Assembly (NCBI GenBank): GCA_046160725.1
Contig: JBJXHB010000077.1
Location: 1-6,303, forward strand
DNA: 6,303 nucleotides
Reading direction: 5' to 3'
Source: JBJXHB01 sp046160725
Lineage (GTDB): Bacteria > Pseudomonadota > Gammaproteobacteria > Burkholderiales > Burkholderiaceae_C
Shown: positions 1 to 5,615 of the stretch, piece by piece
Numbering within the stretch: the first letter of the stretch is position 1
Layout of the letters: the number at the start of each line of letters is the position of its first letter
Made by a program: the position numbers and the translations under genes
Notes under the pieces: model-generated
What the model saw: only the letters and a program-made list of their open reading frames with translations
Told to the model about the DNA's origin: nothing
Database searches by the model: none

Positions 1-764
1 TGCTGGCGGTGTTCGTGCTCGGTACCATCCTGAGGCGCAGTGCCGGCTGTTGCGTCAACGATGTCGCCGACCGCGACGTCGACCGCCATGTCAAGCGCAC
101 CGCGCAGCGCCCGGTGACCAGCGGGCGCATCGGCGTGCGCGAGGCTCTGGGCCTGGGCGCCGTGCTGGCGTTGGCGGCATTTGCACTGGTGCTCACCACC
201 AACCCGCCGACCATCGTGCTGTCTGTCGCCGGGCTGGTCATCACCCTGGCCTATCCATTTGCCAAGCGCGTGCTGTCGATGCCGCAGGCGGTGTTGGGCC
301 TGGCCTTCAGCTTCGGCATACCGATGGCCTTTGCGGCGGTGCTCGGCGGACAGGACTGGAGCGCGGCGGCCCTGGCCGCCGCGGTGCCGGCACCGGCCTG
401 GTGCATGCTGGCCGTCAACGCGCTGTGGGTGCTGGCCTACGACACCGAATATGCGATGGTCGACCGCGACGACGACATCCGCATCGGCATGAGGACCTCG
501 GCCATCACACTGGGCCGATTCGACGTCGCGGCGGTGATGCTGTTCTATGCCGGACACCTGGTCGGCTGGGCCTGGCTGGGCCGGGCACTCGGCCTGGGCA
601 GCTGGTTCCAGGCCACGCTGGCCCTGGCAGCGGTGCAGGCGCTGTGGCACGGCGCGCTGATCCGCGATCGCTCCCGTGAGGGCTGCTTCAAGGCCTTCCG
701 GCTGAACCATTGGCTGGGCGCCACGGTGTTTGCCGGCGTCGCATTGGACCTCGCGCTGCGCTGA
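1..764 (+). CDS. ubiA: 4-hydroxybenzoate polyprenyltransferase UbiA (5' truncated by window edge)
   Basis: Integral membrane prenyltransferase that joins the polyprenyl tail to 4-hydroxybenzoate in ubiquinone synthesis. The frame is open from base 3 to the TGA at 762-764, giving about 253 residues of a protein usually near 290, so roughly the first 35-40 residues lie outside the window; the internal GTG at 9 is not a credible start. Both Asp-rich, Mg-diphosphate-binding motifs of the UbiA superfamily are visible: NDVADRDVD (bases 57-83) and DTEYAMVDRDDD (441-476). Flanking sequences match the E. coli protein closely (RSAGCCVND, HVKRTAQRPVTSG, YPFAKR, IPMAFAAV, REGCFKAF). Several hydrophobic membrane segments alternate with these motifs. 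The family contains other prenyltransferases, but the E. coli-like motif set makes the ubiquinone enzyme the clear choice. A short inverted repeat overlaps its stop codon. Confidence 0.96.
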   Translation, partial: LAVFVLGTILRRSAGCCVNDVADRDVDRHVKRTAQRPVTSGRIGVREALGLGAVLALAAFALVLTTNPPTIVLSVAGLVITLAYPFAKRVLSMPQAVLGLAFSFGIPMAFAAVLGGQDWSAAALAAAVPAPAWCMLAVNALWVLAYDTEYAMVDRDDDIRIGMRTSAITLGRFDVAAVMLFYAGHLVGWAWLGRALGLGSWFQATLALAAVQALWHGALIRDRSREGCFKAFRLNHWLGATVFAGVALDLALR

Positions 765-782
765 CCCCCAAGACCAGGGGTC
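763..782 (+). terminator. Weak hairpin at the ubiA stop codon, possible terminator
   Basis: GACCCC (763-768) pairs perfectly with GGGGTC (777-782) around an 8-nt loop. The left arm uses the last two bases of the ubiA stop codon. The 6-bp GC-rich stem is followed by no T tract, so it is not a standard intrinsic terminator. It may only slow or protect the 3' end of the ubiA message, or may be chance. The AGGGG of its right arm also sits 5 bases before an ATG at 786, where it would act as a Shine-Dalgarno if that start were used. Confidence 0.25.
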
Positions 783-860
783 GGCATGAACCAACCTCAC
801 GACCGCATCTTGGCAGGGCACACTGCGGCTTCCAACCTGCACTGCCCTGGAACCGCTGCC

Positions 861-1538
861 ATGATCCCCATCGCCTGCCGAATCCTGGCCCTGTCCGCCG
901 CTGCGCTGCTGGCGCCAACGGCCGGTGCCAACGTGGTGCACCATTTCGACAGCGGCGCCCAGGGATGGCGCGTCACCGACATCGCAGCACCCACCGGTGT
1001 CGGGGCTGTGGCGCCTTGGGATGGGGGCGGGCAGCGCCTGGTTACACGGGACGTCACCAGCTGGACCGTCTTCGATGCGCCCGATGCGATGCTGCACGAC
1101 CTGTCGGCCTATGCCGGCGGGCGCTTTTCCTTCGACCTGCAGGACACGCTGAAGGATGCCAATGCCGACAGCGTGGCCACCTTCGGCATCCTGGGCGGCA
1201 ACGGCGCCCGGCTGTTCTGGTACGGCGGCTCGCCCTCGACCACCCTGTTGTCGCGCTTCGAGGCCACCCTGGGCGTGGCCGACAGCCGCTGGCGGCTGGG
1301 TGGCCTGCCGGTGGACATGAACAGCGGCGTCGCGCCCACCGCGCAGCAGTGGGCCGCCGTGCTGGCCGACGTGGCCGCCATCCGCATCAACGCCGACTGG
1401 AAAACCGGCGGCAACGACCAGTCGTGGCTGGACAACGTCGCACTCACCGTGGCCGTGCCCGAGCCGCAGACCTATGCCCTGCTGGCCATCGGCCTGGCGG
1501 CGGTGGGCGTTGCAGCCCTGCGCCGCCGCGCAGGTTGA
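861..1538 (+). CDS. PEP-CTERM sorted exported protein with laminin-B-like body
   Basis: A 225-residue secreted protein of unknown specific role. Residues 1-23 form a signal peptide (short Arg-containing n-region, hydrophobic core LALSAAALLAP, cleavage likely after AGA). The C-terminus is a textbook PEP-CTERM sorting signal: VPEP at 199-202, a hydrophobic helix ending about residue 221, then RRRAG. By family knowledge such proteins are processed by an exosortase and linked to exopolysaccharide or the cell surface. The body (FDSGAQGWRV, YAGGRFSFDL, WLDNVALTV) resembles the laminin-B/IV-A beta-sandwich seen in other PEP-CTERM proteins; this is by eye only. An in-frame ATG at 786 has a better Shine-Dalgarno (AGGGG, 5-base spacing) but adds 25 polar residues before the signal peptide, so 861 is preferred. 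It runs with ubiA and its stop abuts the convergent proC stop. Confidence 0.88.
   Translation: MIPIACRILALSAAALLAPTAGANVVHHFDSGAQGWRVTDIAAPTGVGAVAPWDGGGQRLVTRDVTSWTVFDAPDAMLHDLSAYAGGRFSFDLQDTLKDANADSVATFGILGGNGARLFWYGGSPSTTLLSRFEATLGVADSRWRLGGLPVDMNSGVAPTAQQWAAVLADVAAIRINADWKTGGNDQSWLDNVALTVAVPEPQTYALLAIGLAAVGVAALRRRAG
1517..1534. terminator. Hairpin at the convergent PEP-CTERM/proC 3' ends
   Basis: CCTGCGC (1517-1523) pairs with GCGCAGG (1528-1534) around the tetraloop CGCC. It lies in the last arginine codons of the PEP-CTERM gene, one base before its TGA, and four bases beyond the proC stop on the other strand. Being symmetric it could act on both converging transcripts, but there is no real T tract on either side. 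GC-rich Arg codons make such stems easily by chance, so this is a structural observation more than a confirmed terminator. Confidence 0.3.
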
Positions 1539-2360
1539 TCAGCCGAAGGCATCACCCAGCTCGGCGGCGCGGCGGCGCGCGGCCTGCAGCGCGCGCACGA
1601 AGGCTTCGGCCACAGCGTCGGCACGCAGCGACTCCAGCGCGGCATGCGTGGTGCCGCCCTTGCTGGTCACGCGTTCGCGCAGCACCGAAGGCGGCTCAGA
1701 CGACTGCGCCGCCAGCGCGGCCGCGCCGTCGAAGGTGGCCAGTGCCAGCGTGCGGCCCTGCTCGGCGCTCAGGCCCATGTCCTGCGCGGCCTGCATCATG
1801 GCCTCGACGAAATAGAACACATAGGCCGGGCCGGAGCCCGACAGCGCGGTCACCGCGTCCAGATCGTCCTCGCGCGGCAGCCACATCAGCTGGCCGGTGG
1901 GCGCCAGCAGCCGCACGACACGAGCCCGGTCGGCGTCCGAGACCTGCGGCATGGCAAACAGGCCGGCAATGCCGCGGCCGATCAGCGCCGGCGTATTGGG
2001 CATGGACCGCACCACGCGGGTGGCGCCGCTGGCACGGGCGATGGCGCCGCAGCGCACGCCGGCCATCACGCTCAGGTGCAGCGCATGGGCTGTCCAGTCG
2101 CCGCAAGCGGCCGCCGCCTCGGCGAAGGACTGCGGCTTGACCGCCCAGACCACCAGTGCGGCGCCGGCCAACGCCGGCTGCGCCGCCGGCCATATCTGGA
2201 CACCGGCAAATCGCTGCGCCAGCAGCGCGCGCTGCGGCGCATGCGGCTCCACGACCTGGATGCAGGACGGGTCGGCGCCGCTGCCGACGAGACCACCGAT
2301 CAACGCGCTGGCCATGTTGCCGCCACCGATGAAGGCGACGGTCGAGGTGTCTGGGGTCAT
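1539..2360 (-). CDS. proC: Pyrroline-5-carboxylate reductase
   Basis: Cytoplasmic enzyme that reduces 1-pyrroline-5-carboxylate to proline with NAD(P)H, the last step of proline synthesis. The 273-residue product has the family's usual length. Residues 8-24 hold the Rossmann dinucleotide-binding turn (VAFIGGGNMASALIGGL), followed by VWAVKPQ (71-77), the SMPNTPALIGRG signature (119-130), and in the C-terminal dimerisation domain LSGSGPAYVFYFVEAM (173-188) and VTSKGGTT (231-238). The ATG at 2360 is chosen because it starts 10 residues before the Rossmann glycines; the longer in-frame GTG at 2399 would begin inside the terminator stem of the upstream gene. No clear Shine-Dalgarno precedes 2360. 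Only about 24 bases separate the start from the T run of that terminator, so its promoter must be very close or overlap the terminator. The TGA abuts the convergent gene's stop. Confidence 0.96.
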   Translation of the reverse strand: MTPDTSTVAFIGGGNMASALIGGLVGSGADPSCIQVVEPHAPQRALLAQRFAGVQIWPAAQPALAGAALVVWAVKPQSFAEAAAACGDWTAHALHLSVMAGVRCGAIARASGATRVVRSMPNTPALIGRGIAGLFAMPQVSDADRARVVRLLAPTGQLMWLPREDDLDAVTALSGSGPAYVFYFVEAMMQAAQDMGLSAEQGRTLALATFDGAAALAAQSSEPPSVLRERVTSKGGTTHAALESLRADAVAEAFVRALQAARRRAAELGDAFG

Positions 2361-2384
2361 CCGGCCAGTGTAGGAGCCGCCATG

Positions 2385-2412
2385 AAAAAGGGCAGCCACC
2401 CGGGCTGCCCTT
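2385..2412 (-). terminator. Intrinsic terminator downstream of the second PEP-CTERM gene
   Basis: On the minus strand AAGGGCAGCC (2412-2403) pairs with GGCTGCCCTT (2397-2388) around a 5-nt loop, giving a perfect 10-bp stem, and the T run continues to 2385 so that seven consecutive bases are TTTTT preceded by the TT of the stem. This is the best terminator in the window. Its orientation fits the gene ending at 2458, 45 bases upstream on that strand, and it would insulate that gene from proC, which starts 25 bases later. Confidence 0.8.
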
Positions 2413-2423
2413 CAAGCGGTCCA

Positions 2424-2441
2424 GGCCCGCGGCTGCGGGCC
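2424..2441 (-). other. Perfect hairpin between PEP-CTERM stop and its terminator
   Basis: GGCCCGC (2424-2430) pairs with GCGGGCC (2435-2441) around a 4-nt loop. It lies 16 bases past the stop codon of the minus-strand PEP-CTERM gene and 11 bases before the intrinsic terminator stem. It has no T tract of its own. It may stabilise the 3' end of the message or assist termination. Confidence 0.4.
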
Positions 2442-2457
2442 GTGGTGGCCGCCGGAC

Positions 2458-3129
2458 TCAGGCCTTGCGCGCGCGACGGCGGGCGACGAAGCCCACGCCC
2501 ACCAGACCGGCCAGCATCAGCGCGTAGGTGCCCGGCTCCGGGACCACGTTGCCGTTGGGGGTGCCGGTGGCCAGGATGTAGCTGCCGCCGAAGCTGATGC
2601 CGTAGATGTCGGCCGTGCCACGGTCAATGCCACGGAACGCGAATGCGTTGAACCCGCTTGGCGTACTGATCGGAGCCGAAACCGACAGGTCGTAGGTCTC
2701 AAGCACAACGCCACCCAGGCCGAAGACCTGAATCGTCGGCGCATCGCCAAAGCCTGGGGCGTAGTTCAGGTAGGCACCAAAGCTGGAGACCGGTCCACCC
2801 GTCAGCGCAAAATGCATGAAGCCCGTGCGGCCATCAAGGCCCGCATAGGTGGCGGAGCCACCAAAGCTGCCGTTGGATGCCAGGCCATAGCCGCCCTGGC
2901 CCAGCACCGCGCCGAGGCCGCTGTTGTTGGGCGTGTTGTCACGCGTGAACGTCATGCCGGGCAGCGCGACCGGGCCGTAGGTGAAGCCGTAGCCGATGCC
3001 GACACGGCTGGACAGGTCGATGAACGGGCCGGCATAGCCGGCATCGCTCGTGACCAGCGCCGCCTGGGCGGTGCCCAGCGTGCCGAGGACGGCAACGGCC
3101 GCCGCAATCCTGGAAACCTGATGGATCAT
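2458..3129 (-). CDS. PEP-CTERM sorted exported protein, second, unrelated to the first
   Basis: A 223-residue secreted protein of unknown specific role. The signal peptide spans residues 1-23 (MIHQVSR n-region, hydrophobic core, cleavage likely after AQA). The C-terminus carries VPEPGTYALM (196-205), a hydrophobic segment and the basic tail ARRRARKA: a canonical PEP-CTERM exosortase signal. The mature body is Gly/Ala/Thr/Ser-rich and contains GGPVSSFGAYLNYAPG, LETYDLSVSAPIST and FNAFAFRGIDRG, a beta-rich pattern I have seen in other PEP-CTERM proteins, with no catalytic motif I can name and no cysteine. The start is firm: ATG at 3129 with AGGAG 6 bases upstream (3136-3140), the strongest Shine-Dalgarno in the window. 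It is monocistronic: divergent from the Bug gene and closed by its own terminator. It shares only the sorting signals with the PEP-CTERM protein at 861-1538, so the two are not a recent duplication. Confidence 0.9.
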   Translation of the reverse strand: MIHQVSRIAAAVAVLGTLGTAQAALVTSDAGYAGPFIDLSSRVGIGYGFTYGPVALPGMTFTRDNTPNNSGLGAVLGQGGYGLASNGSFGGSATYAGLDGRTGFMHFALTGGPVSSFGAYLNYAPGFGDAPTIQVFGLGGVVLETYDLSVSAPISTPSGFNAFAFRGIDRGTADIYGISFGGSYILATGTPNGNVVPEPGTYALMLAGLVGVGFVARRRARKA

Positions 3130-3135
3130 GTCTGA

Positions 3136-3140
3136 CTCCT
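3136..3140 (-). promoter_or_regulatory. Shine-Dalgarno of the minus-strand PEP-CTERM gene
   Basis: AGGAG on the minus strand, 6 bases before the ATG at 3129. It fixes the start and suggests efficient translation, in contrast with most other genes here, whose ribosome sites are weak. Confidence 0.75.
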
Positions 3141-3196
3141 GGTGAACCCTGAATTTGGGTTGGGGATCGGCATGGTATGAGTTTGTCTCCGTCGGC

Positions 3197-3223
3197 GCCC
3201 CCCCTCAGTCGTGGGGGGGGGGC
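3197..3223. repeat. Facing homopolymer tracts C7 and G10
   Basis: Seven C (3198-3204) are followed eight bases later by ten G (3213-3222). With G3197 and C3223 they can form an 8-bp GC-only stem around an 11-base loop. The G run is long enough to be prone to replication slippage and also to sequencing error. Its position 68-93 bases from the PEP-CTERM start and about 118 from the Bug start puts it where it could alter promoter spacing. Confidence 0.7.
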
Positions 3224-3231
3224 ATCCCGGC

Positions 3232-3248
3232 CGGAGCGCCCCGCTCCG
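3232..3248. other. Perfect 7-bp hairpin in the divergent promoter region
   Basis: CGGAGCG (3232-3238) and CGCTCCG (3242-3248) are exact inverted copies around a CCC triloop. No T tract follows. It could be an operator half-site pair, part of an intergenic repeat together with the adjacent C/G tracts, or a 5' leader structure. Function is not shown. Confidence 0.45.
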
Positions 3249-3340
3249 TGACGCCGCACGGACAGCGCGCGTGGGCCACCGTGACCAAGGAGCCAACGGC
3301 TAGCATCCGCCCGCCCCTCATCCACCCTTCGGACTCCGAC

Positions 3341-4312
3341 ATGCAACTTGACCGCCGTCAATGGATCCTCGCCGCCGGCGCCGCCGCCCTGCTGCCCGCC
3401 GCACAGGCCCAGGCCTGGCCGTCCCGGCCGGTGCGCATCGTCGTGCCGGCGCCGGCCGGCAGTTCGCTGGACATCATCGCCCGCTTGCTGGCGGACAAGC
3501 TGAAGGACCGTTGGGGTCAGCCGGTGCTGGTGGAGGCCAAGCCGGGTGCCGGCGGCATGCTCGGGGTCGACGTGGCGGCCAAGGCACCGGGCGACGGACA
3601 CACGCTGGCGCTGGGCTTCAACGGACCGATTGCCTTTGCACCGCATCTGTACCGCAAGATGCCCTACGACCCGGCGCGCGACCTGGTGCCGATCATCATG
3701 ACCACCGCGCAGGCCAACGTGCTGGCGGTCAATGCCGCACTGCCGGTGAAGACGGTGCGGGAGTTCGTCGACTGGGCGCGTGCGAAACCGGACGGCTTCA
3801 AGTATTCGTCCCTGGGCAACGGCAGCTCGGCCCACCTGACGATGGAGCTGTTCATGGCCGAGGCCGGGCTGAAGGCGGTGCACGTGCCCTTCAACGGCTC
3901 GCCGCCGGCGGCCATGGCCGTGGCGCAGGGCGAGGCCGATGCCACCTTCATGGTCGCGCCGGCCTTGCTGCCACATGTGCGCAGTGGCAAGGTGCGGCTG
4001 CTGGCGGTCTCCAGCGGCCAGCGCGCCGACAGCATGAAGGAGCTGCCCACGCTGGTCGAGAGCGGCTTCGCGCAGGTCGAGTCCCTGGCCTGGAACGGCC
4101 TGTTCACGGCTGCCGGCACGCCCGACGGTGTGGTGCAGAAGATCAACGCCGACGTCAACGCGGCACTGGCCGACGCCGCTGTCAAGGCCGCGCTGGATGC
4201 GCAGGGCCTGACCGCCGTGGGCGGCAGTGCTGCGGACTTCCAACGGGTGCTGGCGAGCGACTCCAGGCGCTGGGCGGCGGTGATCCAGCGCATCGGCCTG
4301 AAGATCGACTGA
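3341..4312 (+). CDS. Bug-family (TctC-like) tripartite tricarboxylate transporter substrate-binding protein
   Basis: A 323-residue periplasmic binding protein of the Bug/TctC family, which captures small carboxylates or related solutes for TTT transporters and is hugely expanded in Burkholderiales. Residues 1-25 form a signal peptide ending AQAQA, with cleavage likely at 23 or 25; its n-region DRRQW resembles a degenerate twin-arginine motif. The mature protein opens with the family pattern WPSRPVRIVVPAPAGSSLDIIARLLA (26 onward), then WGQPVLVEAKPGAGGMLG, MPYDPARDLVPI, HVPFNGSPPAAMAVAQGEAD, and WNGLFTAAGTPDGVV. The ATG at 3341 is chosen because it begins the signal peptide; the frame stays open further upstream without coding character. 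No strong Shine-Dalgarno is seen. The ligand cannot be read from sequence. No tctA/tctB membrane partners are present, so it is an orphan binder here. An Lrp-type regulator starts 7 bases after its stop, suggesting one transcript. Confidence 0.93.
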   Translation: MQLDRRQWILAAGAAALLPAAQAQAWPSRPVRIVVPAPAGSSLDIIARLLADKLKDRWGQPVLVEAKPGAGGMLGVDVAAKAPGDGHTLALGFNGPIAFAPHLYRKMPYDPARDLVPIIMTTAQANVLAVNAALPVKTVREFVDWARAKPDGFKYSSLGNGSSAHLTMELFMAEAGLKAVHVPFNGSPPAAMAVAQGEADATFMVAPALLPHVRSGKVRLLAVSSGQRADSMKELPTLVESGFAQVESLAWNGLFTAAGTPDGVVQKINADVNAALADAAVKAALDAQGLTAVGGSAADFQRVLASDSRRWAAVIQRIGLKID

Positions 4313-4319
4313 CCCGCCG

Positions 4320-4808
4320 ATGGCCGACCGCCGGGACGCCGCTGAGGTACGGCCGCTCGACCGCATCGACCGTCGCATCCTGCGCGAGCTGCAGAGCGAC
4401 GGCCGCATCAGCAACCTCAAGCTCGCCGAGGCGGTGCACCTGTCGCCAACGTCGACGCTGGAGCGCGTCAAGCGGCTGACGCGCGAGGGCTACATCCTCG
4501 GCTACGAGGCACGGTTGAACCCGGCGCTGCTGGATGCCGGGCTGCTGGTGTTCATCGAGGTGCTGCTGGACCGCACGGTGCATGACGTGATGGAGGCGTT
4601 CCGGGCGGCCGTACAGGTGCGGCCGGAGATCCTGGAGGCCCACCTGGTGGCCGGCGGCTTCGACTACCTGCTCAAGACCCGGGTCGCCGACATGGCGGCC
4701 TACCGCGAGTTCGTCGGCAGCGTGATCTGGACCCTGCCGGGCGTGCGCGAGACCCGCACCTATGCGGTGATGGAGGAAGTGAAGCACGTGACGCAGATCG
4801 CGGTGTGA
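4320..4808 (+). CDS. lrp: Lrp/AsnC-family transcriptional regulator, Lrp-like
   Basis: A 162-residue DNA-binding regulator very close to E. coli Lrp (164 residues). Residues 13-62 are the N-terminal winged helix (LDRIDRRILRELQSDGRISN, recognition part LSPTSTLERVKRL), and about 70-160 form the RAM effector-binding and oligomerisation domain (LLVFIEVLLDR, EAHLVAGGFDYLLKTRV, LPGVRETRTYAVMEEVK). Positions equivalent to E. coli Lrp L108 and D114, implicated in leucine response, are retained (L109, D115), while the E. coli GDFD is GGFD here. Lrp proteins bind amino acids and control amino-acid metabolism and transport genes. The start follows the Bug gene stop by 7 bases with no strong Shine-Dalgarno, consistent with translational coupling. 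Burkholderiales carry many Lrp paralogues, so the symbol rests on similarity and this may instead be a local regulator, possibly of the Bug gene or of proline metabolism. Confidence 0.92.
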   Translation: MADRRDAAEVRPLDRIDRRILRELQSDGRISNLKLAEAVHLSPTSTLERVKRLTREGYILGYEARLNPALLDAGLLVFIEVLLDRTVHDVMEAFRAAVQVRPEILEAHLVAGGFDYLLKTRVADMAAYREFVGSVIWTLPGVRETRTYAVMEEVKHVTQIAV

Positions 4809-4814
4809 CGGGTC

Positions 4815-4845
4815 GGCGCACAGCGGCCTCAAGCCAGGGTGCGCC
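4815..4845. terminator. Imperfect long hairpin between convergent lrp and yggS
   Basis: GGCGCAC (4815-4821) pairs with GTGCGCC (4839-4845); inside, GGC (4825-4827) pairs with GCC (4833-4835) around CTCAA, separated by a symmetric 3x3 internal loop. It starts 6 bases after the lrp stop and lies between two converging genes, the expected place for a bidirectional terminator. No T tract follows on either strand, so it would be an atypical or Rho-assisted terminator. The rest of the 102-bp spacer shows nothing further. Confidence 0.4.
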
Positions 4846-4910
4846 TCGCCGATAAGGGACGGATGCAGCCCAAGGCCTTGCTGGTTCGACGTATGGCCTG
4901 GGCCGCGCGC

Positions 4911-5615
4911 TCAGACGCTGGGTTGGCGCTGGCCGAAGATCGCGCTGCCCACACGGACCACCGTGGCGCCCTCCAGGACCGCGGCCTCCAGGTCGGTGCT
5001 CATGCCCATGGACAGGGTGTCCAGGGCCAGGCCGTCGGCCTGCAGCTGATGCATCAACTCACACAACGCGCGGTGCGGCTGGCGCTGCGCCTGCTCGTCT
5101 CCCGCCGGCTCCGGTATGGCCATCAGCCCGCGCAACCGGATGCGGTCCGGCGCCAGTGCGGCGACCGCCCGGGCGACCGCCGGCACCTCGGCCGGCAGCA
5201 GCCCGCTCTTGGACGCCTCGCCGGAGATGTTGACCTGCAGCGTCACCTGCAGCGGTGGCAGCCCGGCCGGCCGCTGCTCGGCCAGACGCTGCGCGATCTT
5301 CAGCCGGTCCACGCTGTGCACCCAATCGAAGGACTCGGCCACCGGACGGGTCTTGTTGCTCTGCAACGGTCCGATCAGATGCCATTGCAGCTGCGCACGC
5401 AGGTCGGCCAGTGCCGACAGCTTGTCCAGCGCCTCTTGCACATAGTTCTCGCCGAAGGCACGCTGCCCGGCGTGAAAGGCCGCCCGCACCGCATCCGCAC
5501 CGAAGGTCTTGCTCACCGCCAGCAGCATGACCGATGGCACGGGGCGGCCGGCACGCTGGCAGGCCGCATCGATGCGGCGCTGCACCTGTTGTAAGTTGTC
5601 GCCCACGCTCGTCAT
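4911..5615 (-). CDS. yggS: YggS/PLPBP family pyridoxal-phosphate homeostasis protein
   Basis: Cytoplasmic, single-domain PLP-binding protein (alanine racemase N-terminal fold) that buffers pyridoxal phosphate and affects amino-acid and keto-acid balance; it has no established enzymatic activity. The 234-residue product has family length. K36 in LLAVSKTFG (31-39) is the PLP Schiff-base lysine, at the same number as in E. coli. Other signatures are FGENYVQEALDK (54-65), WHLIGPLQSNKTR (78-90), HSVDRLKIAQRL (100-111), LQVNISGEASKSG (126-138), LRGLMAIP (161-168), SMGMSTDLEAAV (202-213) and VRVGSAIFG (220-228), the last two binding the cofactor phosphate. The ATG at 5615 gives the family-typical N-terminus; its Shine-Dalgarno is weak. 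It is divergent from pilT across 64 bp, a common arrangement in beta- and gammaproteobacteria. Confidence 0.97.
   Translation of the reverse strand: MTSVGDNLQQVQRRIDAACQRAGRPVPSVMLLAVSKTFGADAVRAAFHAGQRAFGENYVQEALDKLSALADLRAQLQWHLIGPLQSNKTRPVAESFDWVHSVDRLKIAQRLAEQRPAGLPPLQVTLQVNISGEASKSGLLPAEVPAVARAVAALAPDRIRLRGLMAIPEPAGDEQAQRQPHRALCELMHQLQADGLALDTLSMGMSTDLEAAVLEGATVVRVGSAIFGQRQPSV

Larger units (their letters stand above)
3130..3340. other. Divergent intergenic region between PEP-CTERM and Bug genes
   Basis: This 211-bp stretch must hold the promoters of both divergent genes. It is less coding-like than its flanks. It contains the C7/G10 facing tracts (3198-3222), a perfect hairpin (3232-3248), and an AAGGAG (3287-3292) with no start codon suitably placed after it. 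I found no convincing -35/-10 pair in either direction; TTGGGT (3155) with TATGAG (3176) on the plus strand has a 15-bp spacer and poor matches. No small gene is supported. Confidence 0.6.

Noticed and set aside
786..860. Earlier ATG for the first PEP-CTERM protein
   Set aside because: It has a fair Shine-Dalgarno, but the 25 added residues are polar and bury the signal peptide; kept only as an alternative.
1539..1600. GGCGGC-type direct repeats at the proC 3' end
   Set aside because: They are codon-level repeats from an Ala/Arg-rich helix (ARRRAAELG), not a separate repeat element.
710..2140. A 476-codon plus-strand open frame across ubiA, the PEP-CTERM gene and proC
   Set aside because: Arg/Ala/Pro-rich translation with no family resemblance, overlapping three real genes in other frames.
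1644..2597. A 317-codon plus-strand open frame antisense to proC
   Set aside because: Composition is that of a GC-rich shadow frame (Arg, Gly, His); it crosses the terminator and the start of proC with no plausible start site.
3287..3292. AAGGAG Shine-Dalgarno-like hexamer
   Set aside because: No ATG, GTG or TTG follows at a usable distance, so no short gene is supported.
3155..3340. Upstream extension of the Bug gene by 62 codons
   Set aside because: It would cross the homopolymer tracts and place a non-secretory sequence before a clear signal peptide; the ATG at 3341 fits the family.
2939..4471. A 510-codon open frame on the minus strand opposite the Bug and lrp genes
   Set aside because: It is rich in Arg, His and Gln with no domain or motif I recognise, and lies wholly antisense to two well-supported genes; long shadow frames are expected in GC-rich DNA.
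4839..5594. A 251-codon plus-strand open frame opposite yggS
   Set aside because: Antisense to an unambiguous yggS; Arg/Gln/His-rich with no recognisable motif.
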